The translations under genes were made by a program, and so were the position numbers. 6,673 nt of DNA from JAJRVH01 sp964505995 (GTDB taxonomy: Bacteria > Pseudomonadota > Zetaproteobacteria > Mariprofundales > Mariprofundaceae): contig CAZDLB010000093.1 in assembly GCA_964505995.1 (NCBI GenBank), forward strand, positions 1-6,673. The letters run 5' to 3'. This document shows, in pieces, positions 1 through 5,576 of the stretch. The notes under the pieces were generated by a model. That model was given only the letters and a program-made list of their open reading frames with translations. It was not told the origin of the DNA and ran no database searches. Each line of letters begins with the position of its first letter. Within the stretch, counting starts at the first letter, position 1.

Positions 1-287
1 TCGATGTAGACGCGGCCGGGCTCGATGCCGAGCGCATCCTCGAGCATGCCGCACAGCGTCGCGGAAAGCTCGGCCGTCGCACTGCCCGGCATGCCCAGGC
101 TCTTGAGCTCGACATAGGCCAGCGGCGCATCGGAACCGGCAAACAGCATCGGCTTGCCGTGGCTGAGGTTGACCATGACATAGGATTCGGGCTTGCCCAG
201 CGCCTCGGCCGCCGTTTGCGAGCAGCGCTGCATGAAGCCGACCTCATCTTCAATCTGGACATTGGTATGCACATGCAGATACGGCAT
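1..287 (-). CDS. MIF-like tautomerase (macrophage migration inhibitory factor family), 3' end outside window
   Basis: The 95 visible residues match the MIF family along their whole length: Met-Pro start, the N-terminal strand pattern PYLHVHTNV, a GKP turn at 31-33, the stretch MLFAGSDAP at 47-55, a SLG turn at 63-65 and GRVYI at 91-95. In this family the initiator Met is removed and Pro2 becomes the catalytic base for keto-enol tautomerisation (phenylpyruvate or dopachrome-type substrates in vitro); Lys32 matches the conserved active-site Lys. Proteins of the family are about 115 residues and form trimers, so roughly 20 residues are missing beyond the left edge. The CxxC motif of mammalian MIF is absent: Leu56 and Val59 occupy its positions. 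There is no signal peptide, so it should be cytoplasmic. The start is fixed by a strong AGGAGG seven bases upstream and by the Met-Pro requirement. It begins 2 nt after the preceding small gene, so it is probably the last visible cistron of the rnf operon. The natural substrate is unknown. Confidence 0.88.
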   Translation of the reverse strand, partial: MPYLHVHTNVQIEDEVGFMQRCSQTAAEALGKPESYVMVNLSHGKPMLFAGSDAPLAYVELKSLGMPGSATAELSATLCGMLEDALGIEPGRVYI

Positions 288-289
288 GA

Positions 290-481
290 CTATTCCTCCT
301 TCGATGTCTGCGGCCCGTCGCCCTCGCCCGGCGAAGCGGCTCGGGCTTCCAGATTCCGCCGGGCCTGCTCCTCACGCATGCGGTTCTTCTCGATGCGCAT
401 GCGCTTCGTGGCATAGAACGATGCCCACCACAGCAGGGCCGCAAGCCCCAGCATGAACAGCCAGAACGCGATGTCCATCAT
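290..481 (-). CDS. Unrecognised 63-residue single-span membrane protein in the rnf operon
   Basis: I do not recognise this protein. It has one hydrophobic segment at about residues 3-23 (rich in Leu, Ala, Phe and Trp), then a strongly basic stretch (Lys26, Arg27, Arg29, Lys32, Arg34), a charged, probably helical region to about 48, and a Pro/Gly/Ser/Glu-rich tail. The positive-inside rule predicts the C-terminus in the cytoplasm. It has no cysteine and no cofactor motif. The start ATG overlaps the rnfE stop as ATGA, with GGGAG five bases upstream; a second ATG follows at once, so the protein begins at Met1 or Met2. The stop is 2 nt before the MIF-like start, and its last codons make that gene's ribosome binding site. 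Being locked between two convincing genes with its own binding site argues that it is real. By architecture it recalls small accessory subunits such as CcoQ or CcmD, but that is resemblance in shape only. It could be an assembly factor or extra subunit of the Rnf complex. Confidence 0.78.
   Translation of the reverse strand: MMDIAFWLFMLGLAALLWWASFYATKRMRIEKNRMREEQARRNLEARAASPGEGDGPQTSKEE
295..300 (-). promoter_or_regulatory. Ribosome binding site of the MIF-like gene inside the preceding gene
   Basis: A full AGGAGG lies seven bases before the MIF-like ATG (287). It is built from the Lys-Glu-Glu codons that end the 63-residue gene upstream. Ribosomes finishing that gene stop on top of this site, which supports coupled translation and confirms both the stop of the small gene and the start of the tautomerase gene. 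Confidence 0.75.
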
Positions 482-1131
482 AGCGACTCCCGGGCGGCCT
501 GGGCCGACGCCTCGGGCTGAGGTTCGGGTTTGCGGCCGGCTTCGAGCCGGCGATGAATCAGGTTGATGCCGGCCAGAATGAAGCCGAGCGCGATGAATGC
601 CCCCGGCGGCAGGATGAACATCAAAACGTCCGGATAATCCGGACCGAAGATCGGGAAGCCGAACACCTCGCCCTGCCCCAGCAGCTCCCGCACCGCGCCG
701 AGCAGCACCAGCGCAAAGGTAAAGCCCAGGCCCACCCCGAGCGCATCGGTCAGCGCATCCATCGGCGTATGCTTGCTGGCAAACGCCTCGGCCCGCCCAA
801 GGATGGCGCAGTTGACGACGATCAGCGGAATGAACAGGCCCAGCACCAGATACATCTCATGCATCCAGGCATTCATCGCCATGTCCACGACGGTCACGAA
901 CGCGGCGATGATCGTGATATAGGCCGGGATGCGCACATTCTTCGGGATCAGGCCGCGCACCAGCGAAACCACGAGATTGGAGCCGATGAGCACCAGCAGC
1001 GTGGCCGCGCCCATCCAGAAGCCGTTTTCCGCCGATGTCGTCACGCCCAGCAGCGGACACATGCCCAGCAGCTGCGCAAAGATCGTGTTGTTGTGCCAGA
1101 AGCCGTCCATGAAGACTTCGGAACGATTCAT
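478..1131 (-). CDS. rnfE: Rnf/Rsx electron transport complex, membrane subunit E
   Basis: This 217-residue protein is the RnfE/RsxE subunit, a multi-span inner-membrane protein homologous to RnfA and NqrD. The family signature near the N-terminus is present (HNNTIFAQLLGMCPLLGV, residues 13-30), as is VNCAILGR at 106-113. Cys25 and Cys108 are the conserved pair which, together with two cysteines of RnfA, is understood to hold a [2Fe-2S] cluster inside the membrane. Several hydrophobic segments follow (about 40-60, 68-86, 92-112, 128-148, 170-192), ending in a short basic, Pro/Glu-rich cytoplasmic tail. The length is usual for the family. GGAGG lies six bases before the ATG, and the start overlaps the rnfG stop as ATGA. 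Its own stop overlaps the start of the next small membrane gene in the same way. In E. coli and many relatives rnfE is followed by nth; here it is not. Confidence 0.96.
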   Translation of the reverse strand: MNRSEVFMDGFWHNNTIFAQLLGMCPLLGVTTSAENGFWMGAATLLVLIGSNLVVSLVRGLIPKNVRIPAYITIIAAFVTVVDMAMNAWMHEMYLVLGLFIPLIVVNCAILGRAEAFASKHTPMDALTDALGVGLGFTFALVLLGAVRELLGQGEVFGFPIFGPDYPDVLMFILPPGAFIALGFILAGINLIHRRLEAGRKPEPQPEASAQAARESL

Positions 1132-1751
1132 TTCCGTCCTCCTTCGCCATCGACCGCCCGATCTTCCGCAAAAGCCCGCATGATCTGTTCGCGATGCGCA
1201 CTGAAGAACTGCAGACCGCGATGCACGGCCTTTACCACGGCCCGCGGCGTGATCGTCGCCCCGGTGAACTGGTCGAAATCGCCGCCGTCCTTCTTCACGG
1301 CCCAGCGCGTGCCGTCAAGAGCGCGGTTGCGGAAGCTGTCCAGCCACGCCTGGTTGCGTACGATACCGTCGCCAAGCCCCGGCGTCTCGCGGTGGTCGGT
1401 CACACGAATCGCATGGATGCGACCATCGGGAAGCAGGCCGATCAGGATACGGATGCTCCCGGAATAGCCGTCCGGAGCGACGACCTCCCAAGCCAGCGCG
1501 ATCAGGCGTCCCGTAGCATCCCGCGCCGGATACATCACGACATACTGATCCCCCTCCCCGATGCGACGCTGATCCGTCTGGGGATCGTTCGCATGCTCGG
1601 GCAGCACCTGCACCAGAGCCCGGTGCAGCGCCTGCTTCTGCGCCTTTGCAATCGGCTCGCGTGTGAACATGTCCGTGACCCCGAGAAGAAGAGCGGCGAT
1701 CACCGCGACCAGCACCAGCGCGATGACCATGCGAATCTGATCCCGGCTCAT
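1128..1751 (-). CDS. rnfG: Rnf/Rsx electron transport complex, FMN-binding subunit G
   Basis: This 207-residue protein is RnfG/RsxG, the subunit with a covalently bound FMN on the outer face of the inner membrane. One N-terminal membrane anchor (about residues 8-25) is followed by a soluble FMN-binding domain. GYSGSI (95-100), HRETPGLG (120-127) and DQFTGAT (160-166) are family hallmarks. The last is a perfect match to Dxx[ST]GAT, the site recognised by the flavin transferase ApbE, and Thr166 is the expected phosphoester attachment residue. No apbE-type transferase is in the window. The frame stays open far upstream through rnfD, but the start at 1751 is the one with GGAGG six bases ahead, an ATGA overlap with the rnfD stop, and the family N-terminus. 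The stop likewise overlaps the rnfE start. The length is normal for the family. Confidence 0.96.
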   Translation of the reverse strand: MSRDQIRMVIALVLVAVIAALLLGVTDMFTREPIAKAQKQALHRALVQVLPEHANDPQTDQRRIGEGDQYVVMYPARDATGRLIALAWEVVAPDGYSGSIRILIGLLPDGRIHAIRVTDHRETPGLGDGIVRNQAWLDSFRNRALDGTRWAVKKDGGDFDQFTGATITPRAVVKAVHRGLQFFSAHREQIMRAFAEDRAVDGEGGRK

Positions 1752-2809
1752 GTTCGCCCTCCATGCCCGTAGACGCGCGGCCGGAAATAGTGGTCGATCA
1801 GCGGCACGGCGCAGTTCATCAGCACGACGGCAAACATCGCGCCTTCCGGATAGCCGCCGAAGCTGCGTATCACCCAGGTCAGCACACCGCAGCCGATGCC
1901 GAACACGATCTGTCCGGCCGGCGTCACCGGAGAGCTGACCGGGTCGGTGGCCATGAAGAAGGCACAGAGAATCAGGCCGCCGGCAAACAGATGAAACAGC
2001 GGCGGCGCGAATCGCTCCGCATCCACGGCATGGAAGATCGCCGCGAGCAGCAGCACCGTCGCGAGATAGGCGAACGGGATATGCCAGGTGATCGTATGCC
2101 TTGCCAGCAGGTAGATGCCGCCGATCAGCAGTGCCAGCGCGCTGGTTTCGCCGATGCTTCCGGCCTCGCGTCCCAGAAAGGCATCGAGATAGCTGTAATG
2201 GTAGGCATCCAGCGCCGCCGGCACGCCGATGCCCAGCGTCCACTCGGTCTTCACATGACCCAGCGGGCTGGCCATCGTGATCGCGTCCAGGCCCAGATGC
2301 AGCGCGTCAGGCCCGTGCAGGAAGAAGCTCCAGCACTGGGCCAGATCATACAGGTCCAGGGCGCTTGTTCCGACGTGCATCGGAATCAGCCAGGACGTCA
2401 TCTGCAGCGGAAAGGAAATCAGCAGGATCACGCGCGCCGAAAGCGCCGGATTGAACAGGTTGTAGCCCAGTCCGCCGTAGACCTGCTTGCCGAGCACGAT
2501 GGCGAAGACGCTTCCCAGCACCGCCATCCACCACGGCGTCGCCGCAGGCAGCGTCAGCGCCAGAAACAGCCCCGTCAGCGCCGCGGAATTGTCCAGCAAT
2601 GTCGTCAAAGGCCGCCCCATCAGCCGCAGGCATGCGGCCTCGGCAAGAATCGCGCTGAGCATGCAGCCAAGAATCAGGAACACCGCCAGCCAGCCGAACA
2701 GATAGACGCTGACGACACCGGCCGGCACCAGCGCGATCATCACCGTCAGCATCGTCATGCGGATCGAATCGCCGCCATGCACATGCGGAGAGCTGAAGAG
2801 CATCGGCAT
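1748..2809 (-). CDS. rnfD: Rnf/Rsx electron transport complex, membrane flavin subunit D
   Basis: This 353-residue multi-span membrane protein is RnfD/RsxD, homologous to NqrB. Conserved blocks are the start SSPHVHGGDS (6-15), DNSAALTGLFLALTLP (73-88), GKQVYGGLGYNLFNPA (107-122), LISFPLQMTSW (130-140) and, near the C-terminus, FFMATDP, VIRSFGGYPEGAMFAVVLMN and RPRVYGH. The length is normal. The residue that carries FMN in characterised RnfD proteins is a Thr in a DxxSxAT motif; here the aligned segment is DAITMAS (175-181), so Ser181 (AGC, 2269 to 2267) stands where Thr is expected. RnfD takes part in transmembrane electron transfer and ion movement. The ATG overlaps the rnfC stop by one base (TGATG). 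AAGGA is only three bases before this ATG but nine before the Met3 codon at 2803, so translation may begin at Met3 instead; the family N-terminus fits either choice. Confidence 0.95.
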   Translation of the reverse strand: MPMLFSSPHVHGGDSIRMTMLTVMIALVPAGVVSVYLFGWLAVFLILGCMLSAILAEAACLRLMGRPLTTLLDNSAALTGLFLALTLPAATPWWMAVLGSVFAIVLGKQVYGGLGYNLFNPALSARVILLISFPLQMTSWLIPMHVGTSALDLYDLAQCWSFFLHGPDALHLGLDAITMASPLGHVKTEWTLGIGVPAALDAYHYSYLDAFLGREAGSIGETSALALLIGGIYLLARHTITWHIPFAYLATVLLLAAIFHAVDAERFAPPLFHLFAGGLILCAFFMATDPVSSPVTPAGQIVFGIGCGVLTWVIRSFGGYPEGAMFAVVLMNCAVPLIDHYFRPRVYGHGGRT

Positions 2810-4314
2810 CAGTCCTTCCCTTCCTTCGGAGCCAGTTCCTTGCGCACGCGGGAACGGCGCGCCGCCCGTTCTTCCTTCTCGCGCCTCAGTCGCGCCTCGC
2901 GCGCCTCGGAGCGGCGCCGCGAGGCCTCGGCAAAGGCCCGCTCTCGCCGGATCTGGGCGATCTGTCCCTTACCGTAGCGGAAGTACTGCACCAGCGGAAT
3001 GTTCGCCGGGCAGACATAGCTGCAGGCGCCGCATTCGATGCAGTCGAACAGCTGATAGTCCTCGGCCTTGTCGAAGCGCTCGTGCCGACAGTGATCGGCC
3101 ATCAGATTCGGCACCAGCCCGGCCGGACAGGCCTCGCCGCAATGCCCGCAGCGGATGCATGGCTGCTCGGGCGGATGCGCCTGCATCACCGTGTCCCGGC
3201 GCATGGCCAGCAGGCCGATCGACGACTTGACGACCGGCACATCGGGCGAAGGCAGAAGTTCGCCCATCATCGGGCCGCCATGCAGGATCGCGATGTCATC
3301 GAAATCCTCCAGTCCGCGCTCGGCAAACACATGGCGCAACGTCACGCCAAGGCGGACGCGCAGATTTCCGGGCCGCGGCATCGCATCGCCGCTGACGGTC
3401 ACGAGCCGCTCGGTCAGCGGCCGTCCCAGCAGCACGGCATCGCGAATGGCCCGCGTCGTGCCGACGTTCTGGCAGAGCACGCCGACATGCAGCGGCAGCT
3501 TGCCGGCCGGAACCTCCCGGCCCGTCAGCGCGTAGATCAGCTGCTTCTCGCTGCCCTGCGGATAACGCGTCGGCAGCACGGCGACCGAGACATTCGCCAG
3601 CTCGGAATTGTCCGCCAGTGCCCGTTCAAGGGTCTCGGCGGCATCGAGCTTGTTGTCCTCGATCGCGATAATGCCCCGGGATGCCCCGACGATGTGCATG
3701 ATCATCGCCATGCCCTGCAGGATCTCCTCGGGCTGCTCCAGCATCATGCGATGATCGTTCGTCAGATAGGGCTCGCATTCCACGCCGTTGAGGATGACGG
3801 TGTGCACCGGGTTGTTGCGGTCCTGCACCAGCTTGATGAAGGTCGGGAACACGGCGCCGCCCAGCCCGGCGATGCCGCACATGCGCACACGCTCGCGCAG
3901 CAGCGCGACATCCAGCTCGCGCCAGTTCGACAACGGTTCCAGGCTTTGATCCTCCCGATCCTCGCCATCGGCCTCGAGAAAGATGCAGGGCATGCTCAGG
4001 CCGGACGGATGCACGATCGGGTGTTCCTCGATCTTGATGATGCGTCCCGAGGTCGGCGCATGCAGCGGCACCGACACATAGCCCTCCGAGCGCGCGATCT
4101 TCTGACCGCGCAGCACGCGATCGCCGATGCCGACGACGGGCTCGCAGGCATCGCCGATGTGCTGTTTCAGCGGCAGGATATACAGCGGCGCCAGCGGGCT
4201 GTCCTCGATCGCCATGGAGGCGGTGATCTTGTGTTCCTCGGGATGCACGCCGCCATGAAAGCCGTGCGCGACGATGCCGAGCCTCTGCGCCCATTCCCTA
4301 AGCATGCCCGGCAT
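2809..4314 (-). CDS. rnfC: Rnf/Rsx electron transport complex, NADH-facing iron-sulfur subunit C
   Basis: RnfC/RsxC is the peripheral cytoplasmic subunit that exchanges electrons with NAD(H). The 501-residue protein shows the N-terminal FHGGVHPEEHK block (19-29), a lipoyl-like region to about 115, the nucleotide/FMN region GIAGLGGAVFPTFIKL (147-162) and VILNGVECEPYLTNDH (173-188), then two ferredoxin-type clusters: Cys386, 389, 392, 396 and Cys425, 428, 431, 435, each ending Cys-Pro. The tail from about 455 is Arg/Glu/Ala-rich and probably helical; it is short compared with E. coli RsxC, whose long Ala/Lys-rich repeat extension is absent. The start at 4314 is chosen because AAGGAG lies five bases ahead; an upstream ATG at 4347 would lack the family N-terminus, and Met4 (4305) is a weaker alternative. 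The gene overlaps the end of rnfB by 17 nt and touches rnfD by one base. Confidence 0.95.
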   Translation of the reverse strand: MPGMLREWAQRLGIVAHGFHGGVHPEEHKITASMAIEDSPLAPLYILPLKQHIGDACEPVVGIGDRVLRGQKIARSEGYVSVPLHAPTSGRIIKIEEHPIVHPSGLSMPCIFLEADGEDREDQSLEPLSNWRELDVALLRERVRMCGIAGLGGAVFPTFIKLVQDRNNPVHTVILNGVECEPYLTNDHRMMLEQPEEILQGMAMIMHIVGASRGIIAIEDNKLDAAETLERALADNSELANVSVAVLPTRYPQGSEKQLIYALTGREVPAGKLPLHVGVLCQNVGTTRAIRDAVLLGRPLTERLVTVSGDAMPRPGNLRVRLGVTLRHVFAERGLEDFDDIAILHGGPMMGELLPSPDVPVVKSSIGLLAMRRDTVMQAHPPEQPCIRCGHCGEACPAGLVPNLMADHCRHERFDKAEDYQLFDCIECGACSYVCPANIPLVQYFRYGKGQIAQIRRERAFAEASRRRSEAREARLRREKEERAARRSRVRKELAPKEGKD

Positions 4315-4882
4315 GATTGCTCCTTCGCTGCTGCCCCAGCGCCGCACGCTGCGTATCCGGCAGCGGCCAGGACCAGTGCTCGATCAGCTCGGGCTTTTGC
4401 AGCATGTCGATGCAGTCCACCGGACAGGGCTCGACGCACAGCGTGCAGCCGGTGCACTGATCGGCAATGACCGTGTGATACTGCTTCGGCGCACCGACGA
4501 TCGCATCCACCGGGCATGCCTTGATGCACAGCGTGCAGCCGATGCATTCGTCCTCGCGGATGAAGGCCAGCATCGGCGCTGCGGCCTCCTCCTCGACGGG
4601 CTTCGGTTCCACGCCCATCAGATCGGCGATCTGCAGCATCACCCGCTCGCCGCCCGGCACGCAGTGATTGACCTCGGCCTCGCCGCTGGCCACGGCCGCG
4701 GCATAGGGCTTGCAGCCCGGATAGCCGCACTGGCCGCACTGGGTCTGCGGCAGCAGGCTGTCGATCTTGTCCACCATCGGATCGCCCTCGATATGGAAAA
4801 GCTTCTGGGCCACGGCCAGAACAATGCCCGCGATCAGCGCAAAGGCTCCAAGGCTCAGCAGGGCCGCCAGCAGATGACTCAT
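4298..4882 (-). CDS. rnfB: Rnf/Rsx electron transport complex, polyferredoxin subunit B
   Basis: RnfB/RsxB is the membrane-anchored ferredoxin-like subunit that passes electrons between soluble ferredoxin and the rest of the complex. The 194-residue protein has one N-terminal membrane helix (about 5-25), a four-cysteine [4Fe-4S] domain (Cys49, 52, 57 and 74, in CGQCGYPGC and HCVPGG), an acidic Pro-Glu linker at 91-102, and two classic CxxCxxCxxxCP clusters (Cys113/116/119/123 and Cys143/146/149/153). The length is close to the short gammaproteobacterial form. The last 25 residues are polar, Gln/Arg-rich and unlikely to bind clusters. The gene starts 10 nt after rnfA with only a weak ribosome binding site (CAGG), so it probably relies on ribosomes arriving from rnfA; its end overlaps the start of rnfC. 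Confidence 0.96.
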   Translation of the reverse strand: MSHLLAALLSLGAFALIAGIVLAVAQKLFHIEGDPMVDKIDSLLPQTQCGQCGYPGCKPYAAAVASGEAEVNHCVPGGERVMLQIADLMGVEPKPVEEEAAAPMLAFIREDECIGCTLCIKACPVDAIVGAPKQYHTVIADQCTGCTLCVEPCPVDCIDMLQKPELIEHWSWPLPDTQRAALGQQRRSNHAGHA

Positions 4883-4892
4883 GATCGGCCTG

Positions 4893-5474
4893 TCAGAACT
4901 TGACCAGGCCGGAAAAGCCCATGAACGCCAGCGACATCATGCCGGCCGTAATCAGCGCCAGCGGCGAGCCCCGGAACAGGGCCGGAACCGGCGCGCCGTC
5001 CAGCCGCTCGCGCAGGCCGGAAAACAGCACCAGCACCAGCGCAAAGCCCAGCGCCGCGCCGAAGCCATAGAGCGCCGAGGTCAGGAAGGTCTGCTCCTGC
5101 TGCACGTTCAGGATGGCCACGCCGAGCACGGCGCAGTTCGTCGTAATCAGCGGCAGGAAGATGCCCAGCGCCTGATACAGCACCGGACTCGTCTTGTGGA
5201 TCAGCATCTCGATGAACTGCACCAGCGAGGCGATGATCAGGATGAAGAAGATCGTCTGCAGGTATTCGAGATGCAGCGGCACCAGCACGTACTGCTGCAC
5301 CAGCCAGGAGGCCGTCGAGGCCATCGTCATCACGAACATCACCGCAAAGGACATGCCGATCGCGGTCTCGACCTTGCTCGAGGTGCCGAGGAAGGGGCAG
5401 ATGCCGAGGAACTTGGTCAACACGTAATTGTTCACCAGCACGGCCGAAACCAGAATCAGCGCGATCTCGCTCAT
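4893..5474 (-). CDS. rnfA: Rnf/Rsx electron transport complex, membrane subunit A
   Basis: This 193-residue protein is RnfA/RsxA, a six-span inner-membrane subunit paralogous to RnfE and homologous to NqrE. Diagnostic segments are LVNNYVLTKFLGICPFLG (13-30), KTSPVLYQALGIFLPLITTN (94-113), CAVLGVAILN (114-123) and the C-terminal ALITAGMMSLAFMGFSGLVK. Cys26 and Cys114 are the conserved pair that, with two RnfE cysteines, is thought to hold an intramembrane [2Fe-2S] cluster. It is the first gene of the operon. The start is certain: the N-terminus aligns residue for residue with E. coli RsxA, and an in-frame TAA (5486 to 5484) lies three codons upstream. No Shine-Dalgarno sequence precedes it, and a perfect -10 hexamer ends eight bases before the ATG. 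Confidence 0.97.
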   Translation of the reverse strand: MSEIALILVSAVLVNNYVLTKFLGICPFLGTSSKVETAIGMSFAVMFVMTMASTASWLVQQYVLVPLHLEYLQTIFFILIIASLVQFIEMLIHKTSPVLYQALGIFLPLITTNCAVLGVAILNVQQEQTFLTSALYGFGAALGFALVLVLFSGLRERLDGAPVPALFRGSPLALITAGMMSLAFMGFSGLVKF

Positions 5475-5482
5475 GGGCGCGG

Positions 5483-5496
5483 ATTATATGGATCAA
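5483..5496 (-). promoter_or_regulatory. Possible FNR/ANR-like site overlapping the rnf -10 element
   Basis: TTGATCCATATAAT (minus strand) matches the FNR-type consensus TTGAT-N4-ATCAA at 8 of 10 defined positions: the left half is perfect and the right half has two mismatches. It overlaps the -10 hexamer, so a bound regulator would be expected to repress. Part of the right-half match is imposed by the TATAAT sequence itself, and no such regulator gene is visible, so this is a weak call. Confidence 0.2.
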
Positions 5497-5511
5497 TGCG
5501 AGTCCCGTACA
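5483..5511 (-). promoter_or_regulatory. Candidate promoter of the rnf operon, giving a leaderless or near-leaderless mRNA
   Basis: On the minus strand a perfect TATAAT (5488 to 5483) follows, after a 17-base spacer, a weak -35 hexamer TGTACG (5511 to 5506; three of six consensus bases). Transcription would start near 5476, only about two bases before the rnfA ATG at 5474. The eight bases between the hexamer and the ATG contain no ribosome binding site. It is the best promoter candidate I see ahead of the operon, but a promoter further upstream in the intergenic region is possible. Confidence 0.5.
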
Positions 5512-5545
5512 CCGAAAGAGCCCACACTTCTGCATGGGGTCATAT

Positions 5546-5566
5546 CGCGGCCGGCATCCGGCTGCG
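5546..5566. repeat. GC-rich hairpin in the divergent intergenic region
   Basis: Bases 5546-5554 and 5558-5566 pair as a nine-base stem (eight Watson-Crick pairs and one G-T wobble) around a CAT loop. It lies upstream of both candidate promoters: about 35 bases beyond the rnf -35 hexamer and 10 bases before the TTGACA of mrp. It has no T tract on the exit side of either strand, so it does not look like a terminator. It could be a protein-binding inverted repeat or simply GC-rich structure. Confidence 0.45.
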
Positions 5567-5576
5567 GCCGAAAAAC

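Noticed and set aside
553..1467. Open frame on the plus strand opposite rnfE and rnfG
   Set aside because: Composition reflects the complement of hydrophobic codons; it is antisense to two conserved genes and has no supporting motif.
1752..2243. A 164-residue N-terminal extension of RnfG
   Set aside because: The frame is open by chance through rnfD. The extension is Arg/Gly-rich with no resemblance to RnfG, and the start at 1751 has a good ribosome binding site and the family N-terminus.
1763..2977. Long open frame on the plus strand opposite rnfD and the end of rnfC
   Set aside because: It encodes a low-complexity Arg/Gln/His-rich sequence with no recognisable domain and lies antisense to a clearly conserved gene. 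This is typical of GC-rich antisense frames.
4315..4347. An earlier ATG start for RnfC at 4347
   Set aside because: The 11 extra residues do not resemble RnfC N-termini, and AAGGAG sits five bases before the ATG at 4314.
3082..4470. Long open frame on the plus strand opposite rnfC and the end of rnfB
   Set aside because: Arg/His/Asp/Gln-rich composition, no family resemblance, no ribosome binding site of note, and fully antisense to rnfC and rnfB.
5546..5576. Intrinsic terminator at the intergenic hairpin
   Set aside because: No T tract follows the stem on either strand. The A run at 5571-5575 would be upstream of the stem for minus-strand transcripts, and neither flanking gene ends here.
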